Shown: in pieces, positions 8,001 through 11,719 of the stretch | Position numbering within the stretch: the stretch's first letter is position 1 | How the letters are laid out: each line of letters starts with the position of its first letter | NCBI GenBank assembly: GCA_003487805.1 | Contig: DNNE01000043.1 | Location: 20,070-31,788, forward strand | Direction: 5' to 3' | Length of the DNA stretch: 11,719 nucleotides | Source: Blastocatellia bacterium | GTDB taxonomy: Bacteria > Acidobacteriota > Blastocatellia > Pyrinomonadales > Pyrinomonadaceae | The notes under the pieces: generated by a model | Databases searched by the model: none | The model's input: the letters and a program-made list of their open reading frames with translations, nothing else | What the model was told of the DNA's origin: nothing | Position numbers and translations under genes: made by a program

Positions 8001-8380
8001 CGCAGGGCGAAATCAACTTCGTCACTCGCATCAGGCTTGATAAGTGGAAGGCGATTGAGAATCGCCTGTGTCTCGGCATTCGACAGAACTGACGTTTGCG
8101 CTATTTTGTTTGTAGTTTTTGCTTCCGGCTGCTCCGGCGCTTCGCTTAGGCGAAACTTCAATCCCGTTTCCTCGTCCGATTTGTCGTCGGGTGAATTTGC
8201 CGGGCTTGAAAAAAACGTGGAGAAGAAGTTGTAAGTCCGATCCAGGATTCCAGTAGGCAGAGTTTCTTCAGCCCTCGCCTCGTGACTTGAGGATCGCACA
8301 GCGGCCGTTGACGGCGTTGCGCAGGCAAGCACGAAACAATAGACCAGTAGCAGTGAGACAAGACGGCTCGGGAGAGTCAT
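2075..8380 (-). CDS. Thioester-containing bacterial alpha-2-macroglobulin
   Basis: This 2101-residue exported protein belongs to the bacterial alpha-2-macroglobulin family (E. coli YfhM type, about 1650 residues). These trap attacking proteases: cleavage of a bait region exposes a thioester that links to the protease. A hydrophobic signal segment spans residues 7-21. VLAC at 17-20 could be a lipobox (Leu at -2 is atypical), or signal peptidase I could cut after STAA. Next come Ig-like domains (about 130-480), a macroglobulin domain with LYRPGEEIHVKGW (Tyr725), a presumed bait region (about 1297-1355), the core A2M domain (VFAPSVRTDANG, LPDNLTRYRVMA) and the thioester domain with YECSEQ, whose Cys1596 and Gln1599 form the bond. 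The C-terminus (RATTPGQFIVPPAKAEEMY) is typical. Start: ATG with AAGGAGG 8 nt upstream. Two repeat elements lie in frame (about residues 1162-1192 and 1458-1485). The pbpC partner gene of E. coli is absent here. Confidence 0.95.
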   Translation of the reverse strand: MTLPSRLVSLLLVYCFVLACATPSTAAVRSSSHEARAEETLPTGILDRTYNFFSTFFSSPANSPDDKSDEETGLKFRLSEAPEQPEAKTTNKIAQTSVLSNAETQAILNRLPLIKPDASDEVDFALRDKSLPPPRTGVTLLQPFPIVLESGPPDQKLSMPLEVVRQSPEGDVPIAPNLSVTFSQPMVAVTSQEEAAENVPVKLSPQPPGKWHWIGTKTLLFEPDVRFPMATEYSVTVPAGTKSATGGALGQTKSWTFTTPPPTVKNFYPEKTNVQRRDVLMFAEFDQRIDPKDVLGNLTVVAGTAQVATRLATKDEIEADENVKDLVKNAEKDRWLAFRAIDSNGRTVSALPAGASVNVTIAAGTPSAEGSRTTKEPQNFPFMTFAPLRLERSYCFYNYNAPCLPEYTWQVEFNNPLDAETLSESQIRVEPAIDNLKVSIAGNTLRIDGLKKPNTKYRVIIDKSLRDKFGQTLEKNLTVEFKVDGEPSRIGLSGQGLVVLDPAGPRQLSIYSVNYQTVKVSLYAVEPEDWSKYQVYRRTIYNRNPNDRTAKQAQLPGRLVSSKQLDLKQSPNEMIETAIDLSPALKDGLGHVIVSVESITPVSDIYHSPLLAWVQSTQIGLDAFVDNDELIGWANSLVDGSSLNNVQMQIMPASVSGITGADGVAHLPLKAANDSAPGILVARRGNDVAILPEDVNNWWATSGSWQRKPLTDELRWYVFDDRKLYRPGEEIHVKGWIRRLGKGKGGDVGPLDGAIKRISYVVKDSQNNDVGKGEVTPNAFGGFDFAYKLPPNMNLGTGQIKFTTDSTWKPSDNEGWFHNFEVQEFRRPEFEVTAKLESEGPLFVGDHADVSVAANYFAGGGLQNAEVKWEVRSRPTNFTPPNRDDYTFGKWIPWWENSSENSDENNDNELAGRTDSSGKHRLRIDFDSVTPARPSTVIAEASVQDVNRQTWDSAATMLVHPANLYVGLKSEKTFVQQGEPLVVQSIVTDLDGRSITNREVKMRAVLLDWKQVKGEWKEVETNPQDCQIKSGPEPVKCTFVSKDGGTYRVRATIHDDRGRANETEMTLWVAGGKRPPKNGVEEEKVELIPERKEYKAGDTAQLLVQAPFYPAEAIMTLRRSGIVKTERFRIDSPTYTLRIPIEEAWTPNVHVQVDLVGSENRVSEPPAVAGGPGTRRNADGMSALPAKRPAYASGEINLSIPPLSRKLSVTATPRDKTLEPGGNTLINVEAKDASGTAVRDSEIAVVVVDESVLALTNYKLDDPMTIFYAERDEDTNDYHLRQSVILGDGIGFGLIAFRGGGAGGAMAETVNVSSDSSVNASRITAMPINGQRALSNNFVLDGIKKNDQTKIALRENFNALAVFAPSVRTDANGRAQVQVKLPDNLTRYRVMAVAVAGARQFGFGESAITARLPLMARPSAPRFLNFGDRFELPIVLQNQTDNAMTVEVAVRATNAAFPGYAGVPPASTTQSLGANEAGGTPAYPATGRRVTVPANDRVEVRIPASTTKAGTARFQIGAVSGKWSDAAEVELPVWTPATTEAFATYGEIDENAISQPVNAPANVFPQFGGLEIETSSTQLQELTDAVMYLTSYPYECSEQLASRVITIAALRDVLTAFKAKDLPSAPEMEAAVARDLKRLQGMQNEDGGFGFWQRGNESWPYLSIHVAHALARAKQKKFDVPQEMFEKSQKYLREIESHIPSYYGIDARRAIIAYSLYVRAQMGDRDPARARKLIEEAGIEKLSLESVGWLLSVLSNDKDSTTEVAAIRHLLNNRVTETAGMAHFVCSYSDGDYLVLNSDRRADGVILEALIGDQPNSDLIPKIVRGLLAHRTRGRWENTQENVFILLALDRYFNTFEKVTPNFIARAWLGNATAGEQQFKGRSTDRQQINVPMHYLVQQNGAQNLVLNKDGVGRLYYRIGMNYAPSDLNLKPVDYGFTVERSYESVDDPKDVSRDTDSVWHIKAGARVRVRLTMVATSRRYHVALVDPLPAGFEALNPSLATTGAIPRDEKQTSVAEYGNRLSIKGGYGWWWLRPEWFEHQNLRDDRVEAFTSLLWEGVYKYSYVARATTPGQFIVPPAKAEEMYHPETFGRGKTDRVRVE
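3928..4008. repeat. Intragenic in-frame palindrome D (perfect 28-bp arms)
   Basis: CTGGGTACGCAGGCGTCCCG begins a 28-nt left arm (3928-3955) that is the exact complement of the right arm (3981-4008), around a 25-nt centre. The whole element is 81 bp, a multiple of three, and lies inside the macroglobulin gene at about residues 1458-1485, downstream of the core A2M motif and about 110 residues before the thioester. In the gene's frame it reads YAGVPPAS, then a centre, then AGGTPAYP, a low-complexity peptide unlike the surrounding beta-domain. All three gene-strand frames are free of stops. It looks like a mobile palindromic repeat tolerated within a protein loop, comparable in principle to Rickettsia palindromic elements. 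Confidence 0.9.
4340..4459 (-). other. Presumed bait region resembling an Oar/TonB-receptor plug
   Basis: Macroglobulin residues about 1308-1347 follow a glycine-rich linker (FRGGGAGGAM, 1297-1306) and precede the core A2M motif VFAPSVRTDANG. By position this is the bait region. It reads ETVNVSSDSSVNASRI, then MPINGQ, then SNNFVLDGIKKND. That order (ETVxV, a short gap, LPLNGR-like, NNFxLDGxxNND) is what I remember from the start of the plug domain in Oar-type TonB-dependent receptors, which are abundant in acidobacteria. The similarity is read by eye against a recalled consensus. It could be coincidence, recombination from a receptor gene, or a bait that mimics one. Confidence 0.5.
4806..4895. 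repeat. Intragenic in-frame GC-rich repeat E (mosaic)
   Basis: On the gene strand this segment begins GTCAGAACCGCCTGCGGTAG, continues through GCGGGCGGGCCCGGCAC, and then holds a second module starting GCGGACGGGATGTCTGCGC and ending near ACGTCCCGCC, whose ends are roughly inverted copies. In the macroglobulin it reads SEPPAVAGGPGTRR followed by NADGMSALPAKRPAYA (about residues 1162-1192), a Pro/Ala/Gly-rich stretch between strands of a macroglobulin domain. Boundaries are approximate. It appears to be two abutting repeat modules carried in frame, like palindrome D. Confidence 0.6.
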
Positions 8381-8388
8381 GGGCTTCG

Positions 8389-8395
8389 CCTCCTT
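8389..8395 (-). promoter_or_regulatory. Strong ribosome binding site of the macroglobulin gene
   Basis: On the minus strand AAGGAGG lies 8 nt before the ATG at 8380, a near-perfect anti-16S match at ideal spacing. It fixes the start, and it contrasts with the cupin and Nudix genes, which have no recognisable site. Confidence 0.85.
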
Positions 8396-8580
8396 GAAAT
8401 CGGAATTTCAGGATTACGAAAATGTGAAAGCAAATCGCCTGACAGCAGCGAGGGGAGACTAGATGGTTCTTGTCTTAGACGCAATTGGAATTGGAATGGG
8501 TTCGCTCAGCCCGTCAAGAAAACTCAGTTCAGTTTTGAATCGTGCAAAGGTGAAGCCCTGCGCTGGGCTCCCTGAGGAGT

Positions 8581-8657
8581 GACTGAAGCGCAAGCGTCTC
8601 GCTTGCATCTGCCCCTGCACCGCCGACGATTGCAAGCGGGACGCTTGCGCTCCAGTC
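8581..8657. repeat. Intergenic palindrome F (AAGCGTCCCGCTTGC type)
   Basis: Left arm 8581-8609 starts GACTGAAGCGCAAGCGTCTC; right arm 8628-8657 ends GGGACGCTTGCGCTCCAGTC. They are inverted copies with two substitutions and one single-base indel, around an 18-nt centre. Each arm also contains a smaller palindrome (GCAAGCG...CGCTTGC). It is GC-rich like elements D and E but different in sequence. It ends 85 nt before the start of the unknown gene, upstream of the candidate promoter. Confidence 0.85.
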
Positions 8658-8732
8658 GCGTTCCCAATCGAGCGCGGCAGTTGTGCTTTCTCCGATTGCG
8701 CGTGTAAGTTATATCTTCACAACCGACCCATT

Positions 8733-8737
8733 AGGAG
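8733..8737 (+). promoter_or_regulatory. Ribosome binding site deciding a GTG start
   Basis: AGGAG sits 5 nt before GTG at 8743. The upstream in-frame GTG at 8683 has no such site and would add about 20 residues, so the shorter start is preferred. Confidence 0.75.
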
Positions 8738-8742
8738 AAGCT

Positions 8743-9183
8743 GTGGCTGACACCAAAACAGTCCCGACCGTTGCCGACCTGTTTCGCCGCGCGCAGGCGA
8801 TGCGAAAAGAAAATCCGCAGACTGCTTACAGAGACATTGCGAAGCAAATTGTCCGCGAGTTTTCGGGCGGCGAATTTCCACCGACATACAACCTGACAAT
8901 TCCCGAGCAGGACGCGCGCGCGCCGGAAGAAGATTGGTCGGCAGGGTTGCCACTGGTTTTGCGCGGCATTCAACAGAAAGATTGGGCCGGCGTAGCACAG
9001 GGCATCGTGTTGTCGCTCGAGCAAACTGAAAACTACGAACGAGAGTCCGGCCCCGAAGGAAACCGTGACGACTGGCATGATCGATCGAAGGGTATTCGCG
9101 GCGCGGTGGAAAAAGGCGTGGGCAAGTGGATGCCTGAAGAATTGGTGAGAATGGCGGAACGGCAAGTAAAAAATCGGTCTTAG
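8743..9183 (+). CDS. Protein of unknown function, 146 residues
   Basis: I do not recognise this family. The product is highly charged and looks soluble, without signal peptide or membrane segment. The N-terminal half (TVADLFRRAQAMRKENP, then AYRDIAKQIVREF) suggests two amphipathic helices. The middle is Pro/acid-rich (EQDARAPEEDW), and the C-terminal half again looks helical, with Trp residues (WSAGLPL, QKDWAGVAQGI, DDWHDRSKGI, GKWMPEELVRMAERQ). The GTG start is supported by AGGAG at 5-nt spacing. The last codons and the TAG stop lie within the left arm of palindrome G, so the C-terminal residues (about NRS) may be repeat-derived. The sulfite-oxidase-like gene follows after 71 nt on the same strand, so cotranscription is plausible but a functional link is not shown. 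Confidence 0.75.
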   Translation: MADTKTVPTVADLFRRAQAMRKENPQTAYRDIAKQIVREFSGGEFPPTYNLTIPEQDARAPEEDWSAGLPLVLRGIQQKDWAGVAQGIVLSLEQTENYERESGPEGNRDDWHDRSKGIRGAVEKGVGKWMPEELVRMAERQVKNRS

Positions 9184-9245
9184 GTCTTAGATCTTTGGAC
9201 TTTGAAGCCGCCAGCCCAAAGACCGAAGCCCAAAGACCGAAGACC
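9176..9245. repeat. Intergenic palindrome G, arms built of 7-nt iterations
   Basis: The left arm (9176-9204) is a 7-nt iteration: GGTCTTA, GGTCTTA, GATCTTT, GGACTTT. The right arm (9217-9245) is the inverted form, CAAAGACCGAAGCCC then AAAGACCGAAGACC. About 23 of 29 positions pair. It starts inside the last codons of the unknown gene, whose TAG comes from the first GGTCTTAG repeat, and ends 9 nt before the next ATG. Its construction parallels elements A-C but with a different period and sequence. Confidence 0.75.
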
Positions 9246-9254
9246 TGGATCACG

Positions 9255-9935
9255 ATGAGCTTCCTCGATTCCCTAATCAAAGATCCCGAATATCAATCAC
9301 ACGATCCGCGCAAGCCGGAAGAGATTACGGAACCCGACGTAATCATCTCTCCCGACACGCGCCGCGAGAACCGGATTCCGCCGGGACAATCGCGCACAAA
9401 GAAATGGCCGGTGCTTGATGCGCATGGGGCGCCCTCGGTCGATCTGACAACCTGGAAATTCGAAGTTGATGGTTTGGTTGAAAACAACCTGGCGTTTTCT
9501 CTCGACGAGTTCATGCAGCTTCCGGTCGTCAAAGTCTATTCCGATTTTCACTGCGTCACGCGTTGGTCGCGGCTCGACAATGTCTGGACCGGTGTGCCGA
9601 CGCGCGAGATCGTCGAGCGCGCCGGCGTGAAACCCGAAGCGAAGTTCGTGCTCGCGCTCGCCTACGATTACGGCTGGACGACAAACGTTCCCATCGAATA
9701 CTTTCTGAAAGAAGATTCGCTCTTTGCTTTTCTTCACGACGGTGCGCCCATTCCGCCTGAGCATGGTGGCCCGGTGCGTCTCATCATCCCGCAACTCTAT
9801 GCCTGGAAATCGGCGAAGTGGGTCCGGGGCGTGCGTTTTCTGGCCGCGGATCAGGCGGGCTTTTGGGAAGAGGGCGGCTATCACATGCGCGGCGATCCAT
9901 GGACCGGCGGAGATGGTGAGAGATTTCGGTGGTAG
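9255..9935 (+). CDS. Sulfite oxidase-fold molybdopterin oxidoreductase (cytoplasmic)
   Basis: This 226-residue protein is a short member of the sulfite oxidase/YedY fold (COG2041-like), which binds the molybdenum cofactor. Diagnostic parts in order are IPPGQSRTKKWPVL (41-54), WKFEVDGLVE (67-76), the cofactor-ligating Cys100 in DFHCVTRWS, WTGVPTREIVERA, then GGPVRLIIPQLYAWKSAKWV and the C-terminal FWEEGGYHMRGDPW. It lacks a twin-arginine signal, so unlike YedY/MsrP it should act in the cytoplasm. No MsrQ-type membrane partner is adjacent. The substrate is unknown: the short soluble subgroup is generally uncharacterised, so calling it a sulfite oxidase would overstate the evidence. The ATG at 9255 is preferred over an upstream in-frame codon at 9195 because the latter would translate the repeat; the ribosome site (GGA, 5 nt spacing) is weak. 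Confidence 0.9.
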   Translation: MSFLDSLIKDPEYQSHDPRKPEEITEPDVIISPDTRRENRIPPGQSRTKKWPVLDAHGAPSVDLTTWKFEVDGLVENNLAFSLDEFMQLPVVKVYSDFHCVTRWSRLDNVWTGVPTREIVERAGVKPEAKFVLALAYDYGWTTNVPIEYFLKEDSLFAFLHDGAPIPPEHGGPVRLIIPQLYAWKSAKWVRGVRFLAADQAGFWEEGGYHMRGDPWTGGDGERFRW

Positions 9936-9942
9936 TGATAAT

Positions 9943-10140
9943 CCACAGATTGCACAGATTGCACAGATTACACTGAACAAAACTAAGCCACAAAAAGGCA
10001 CAAGAAGCACAAATGAAATCAAAACCGGCTGCGAGGTTTTCATTCAAACTGATACCGAGTCTGAGCTTTTCTTTTGAGCCTTTTGTCCTTTTTTGTGGCT
10101 AATTCTCTTTTTGAATCTGTGAAATCTGCGTAATCTGTGG
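9943..10140. repeat. Nested intergenic palindrome C, same design as B
   Basis: The outer left arm (9943-9969) is three 9-nt units, CCACAGATT, GCACAGATT, GCACAGATT. The right arm (10114-10140) is the inverted form and matches at 24 of 27 positions. Nested arms at 9986-10013 (AGCCACAAAAAGGCAC...) and 10072-10100 (...CCTTTTTTGTGGCT) are of the same family as the inner arms of element B. The centre (10014-10071) is unrelated to that of B and has its own weak stem (AAAACC/GGTTTT, around 10021-10040). It fills the gap from 7 nt after one stop to 2 nt before the next ATG. Confidence 0.9.
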
Positions 10141-10142
10141 AC

Positions 10143-11678
10143 ATGACTTCTCCTTCCCCGAAAGACGCCGCGGCGGTAATCCTTCTTCGGCCCAACACTG
10201 ATCCAAACAATCCGGAAGTCTACTGGGTCAAGCGCAGCACGAAGCTCGCTTTTCTTGGCGGCTATCGCGCGTTTCCCGGTGGGCAGCGCGAAACATTCGA
10301 CGCAGAAGTGCGCGTCCGAAACTGTGAAGACGAAGAGCGGGCCGCCATGATCAGTTGCGCCGCGCGCGAATTGTTCGAAGAAGTTGGAGTGTTACTCGCG
10401 CGTGGATCGAAGACCCTGACCGTTGGTCAACGCGCTTCGCTCTTCGACGATCTCGAATCAAAGCGGGTGACGTGGCCGCAACTGCTCGATCATTTTGGAT
10501 TGCAGCTCGACGCTAATGATTTCACGTTCGCGGGTCGCTGGCTTACCCCGCCGTTTGCGCCGCGAAGGTTCGACACCTGGTTCTTTCTCGTCAACTCTCC
10601 TGCCAAGCAAGAGCCGCGGGTTACTGAAGATTCTGAATTGGAAAGTGGTGAATGGATTGCCGCGCGTGACGCCTACGAACAGTGGCGGCGAAGCGAAATC
10701 ATCGTGGTGCCGCCGGTGCTGCACGTGATGAAAACAATCGCCGCCGGGTTGACCGGCGATCTCGTTGAGCGGTTTCTTTCAATTCCCGAAGCCCACGGCG
10801 AACCGACGCGCCGCATCGAGTTTCATCCTAACTACATCTGCTTTCCGGTGCGGACGCCGACCAGGCCGCCCGCAACCCACACGAATTGCTATCTGATTTA
10901 CACGTCGCGCGAAATTCTCGTGATTGATCCAGGATCGCCTTATCAAGATGAACAAATTGCGCTGGCGCAGTGTGTCGATGATTTGATCGTCGAAGGAAGA
11001 GAAGTGCGAGAGATTGTCTTGACGCATGTGCATCCCGATCACGTTGCCGGTGTGAATGCTTTGAACAAGCATTTGCAAGAAAGACATGGCCGTACTTGTC
11101 AGGTCGCGGCCCACGCTGAAACAGCCGAGTCATTAAAGAACCAGTTTCCGGTCGGTCGTCTTATCCATGACAACGAAGTGTTGACCATCGAAGGCGAACC
11201 GTCGATCAACTTGCGTGCGCTGCACACCCCCGGTCATGCGCGCGGCCACCTTTGCTTTCATGACGAACGCACCGGCGCACTGCTTTCCGGCGACAACATC
11301 GTTGGCTATGGATCTGTGCTGATCGATCCGCCAGAGGGAAACATGCGTGACTATCTTGTGTCGCTCGAACGCATGCGCGCGCTCCGGAATCTCTCTGTTT
11401 TATTTGGCGGACATGGACCGGCGATCGCAAATCCTCACGAGAAGATCGACGAATACATCACGCATCGACTGCTACGCGAAGAGATGATTCTTATCGCCGT
11501 GCGCGAAGGCGCAGCGACATCGAAAGAGATCGTAGCGCGAGCTTATGTTGATGTCCCGCCCAAGACGCACGCCTTGGCTGAACGCGCGGTGTTGGCCCAT
11601 CTGGAGAAACTGATCGCCGACGGATTGGTCACGCAGCATTCTGACGGGGCGTATTCCGCGACCACGCCGAGCAATTAA
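10143..11678 (+). CDS. Nudix hydrolase fused to LACTB2-like metallo-beta-lactamase
   Basis: This 511-residue protein has three parts. Residues about 5-215 form a Nudix domain with FPGGQRE (44-50) and the box core RELFEEVG (75-82). The spacing between the glycine-rich part and the core is stretched and the early box glutamate is missing, as in NUDT7/NUDT19-like enzymes. Residues about 235-430 form a metallo-beta-lactamase domain with all seven two-zinc ligands: H295, H297, D299 and H300 in THVHPDH, H365 in HTPGH, D384 in SGDN and H424 in GGHGP. Residues about 440-505 look like the winged helix of LACTB2/endoribonuclease-like proteins (ATSKEIVARAY, LAHLEKLIADGLV). A role hydrolysing CoA or nucleotide-linked substrates plus a thioester or RNA is possible but inferred. 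ATG at 10143 is chosen over GTG at 10137, which lies in palindrome C; no Shine-Dalgarno is present. Confidence 0.92.
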   Translation: MTSPSPKDAAAVILLRPNTDPNNPEVYWVKRSTKLAFLGGYRAFPGGQRETFDAEVRVRNCEDEERAAMISCAARELFEEVGVLLARGSKTLTVGQRASLFDDLESKRVTWPQLLDHFGLQLDANDFTFAGRWLTPPFAPRRFDTWFFLVNSPAKQEPRVTEDSELESGEWIAARDAYEQWRRSEIIVVPPVLHVMKTIAAGLTGDLVERFLSIPEAHGEPTRRIEFHPNYICFPVRTPTRPPATHTNCYLIYTSREILVIDPGSPYQDEQIALAQCVDDLIVEGREVREIVLTHVHPDHVAGVNALNKHLQERHGRTCQVAAHAETAESLKNQFPVGRLIHDNEVLTIEGEPSINLRALHTPGHARGHLCFHDERTGALLSGDNIVGYGSVLIDPPEGNMRDYLVSLERMRALRNLSVLFGGHGPAIANPHEKIDEYITHRLLREEMILIAVREGAATSKEIVARAYVDVPPKTHALAERAVLAHLEKLIADGLVTQHSDGAYSATTPSN

Positions 11679-11702
11679 TAAGAACATCAACGCTCGTTTA
11701 GA

Positions 11703-11719
11703 GGCGGGCTACCGCCCGC
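11703..11719. repeat. Edge-truncated GC-rich hairpin
   Basis: GCGGGC (11704-11709), TACC, GCCCGC (11714-11719) form a perfect 6-bp stem that runs into the window edge, 25 nt after the Nudix/beta-lactamase stop. It shares GCTACCGC with intragenic element E, so it may be the start of another repeat copy. It could also be a terminator stem whose end cannot be seen. Confidence 0.45.

Larger units (their letters stand above)
8381..8742. promoter_or_regulatory. Divergent intergenic region, 362 nt
   Basis: This gap between the divergent macroglobulin and unknown gene must hold promoters for both. On the minus strand TTGACG (8512-8517) is a possible -35 box, but no good -10 follows at 17 nt. On the plus strand TTGTGC (8681-8686) and TAAGTT (8705-8710), 18 nt apart, are a weak sigma-70-like pair. 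Other contents are a short tandem (AATTGGAATTGGAAT, about 8482-8496), a small stem AGCCC/GGGCT (about 8554-8569) and palindrome F. No operator or riboswitch could be recognised. Confidence 0.4.

Noticed and set aside
9195..9254. N-terminal extension of the molybdoenzyme
   Set aside because: It would translate palindrome G (iterations of PKTEAQRPKT type) and lacks a ribosome site; the family N-terminus begins at the ATG at 9255.
1407..10140. CRISPR array or replication iterons as an explanation of the 9-nt iterations
   Set aside because: Units are too short and unspaced for CRISPR, are arranged as inverted arms at separate loci, and no cas or rep gene is present.

Overview
The window reads as chromosomal DNA of a moderately GC-rich, free-living Gram-negative-type bacterium. 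I favour an acidobacterium (Blastocatellia-like). This rests on gene content (a very large periplasmic alpha-2-macroglobulin, an S9 oligopeptidase, a Nudix/metallo-beta-lactamase fusion), on a stretch that looks like an acidobacterial Oar/TonB-receptor plug, and on the density of palindromic repeats carrying 'CCACAGATTACGCAGATT' and 'AGGTPAYP'-type sequence. It is an inference and needs a homology search. No tRNA, rRNA, CRISPR array, transposase or phage gene is visible.

Layout: (1) 1-1395 (+), the 3' two thirds of an oligopeptidase-B-like S9A serine peptidase, cut by the left edge. (2) 1529-1900 (+), a small single-domain cupin. (3) 2075-8380 (-), a 2101-residue thioester-type alpha-2-macroglobulin, convergent with the cupin. 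(4) 8381-8742, a divergent intergenic region with a palindrome and weak promoter candidates. (5) 8743-9183 (+), a protein of unknown function. (6) 9255-9935 (+), a cytoplasmic sulfite-oxidase-fold molybdopterin oxidoreductase. (7) 10143-11678 (+), a Nudix plus LACTB2-like metallo-beta-lactamase fusion. The right edge stops inside another GC-rich palindrome. The genes do not form one pathway. The S9 peptidase (peptide breakdown) and the macroglobulin (protease trapping) share only the theme of proteolysis; the others look like unrelated housekeeping or accessory genes.

The most unusual aspect is the repeat landscape. Four of the intergenic gaps are filled almost wall to wall by inverted repeats whose arms are themselves tandem iterations of a short unit (9 nt in three elements, 7 nt in one). 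Two of these share a nested outer-plus-inner architecture. Two further GC-rich repeat elements sit in frame inside the macroglobulin gene, one a perfect 28-bp inverted repeat of exactly 81 bp. One element supplies the stop codon of the unknown gene, and two end within about 10 nt of start codons that lack a Shine-Dalgarno sequence. Separately, the presumed bait region of the macroglobulin resembles the plug region of Oar-type TonB-dependent receptors, and the S9 peptidase has lost three of the four acidic residues that I recall as giving oligopeptidase B its basic-residue specificity.
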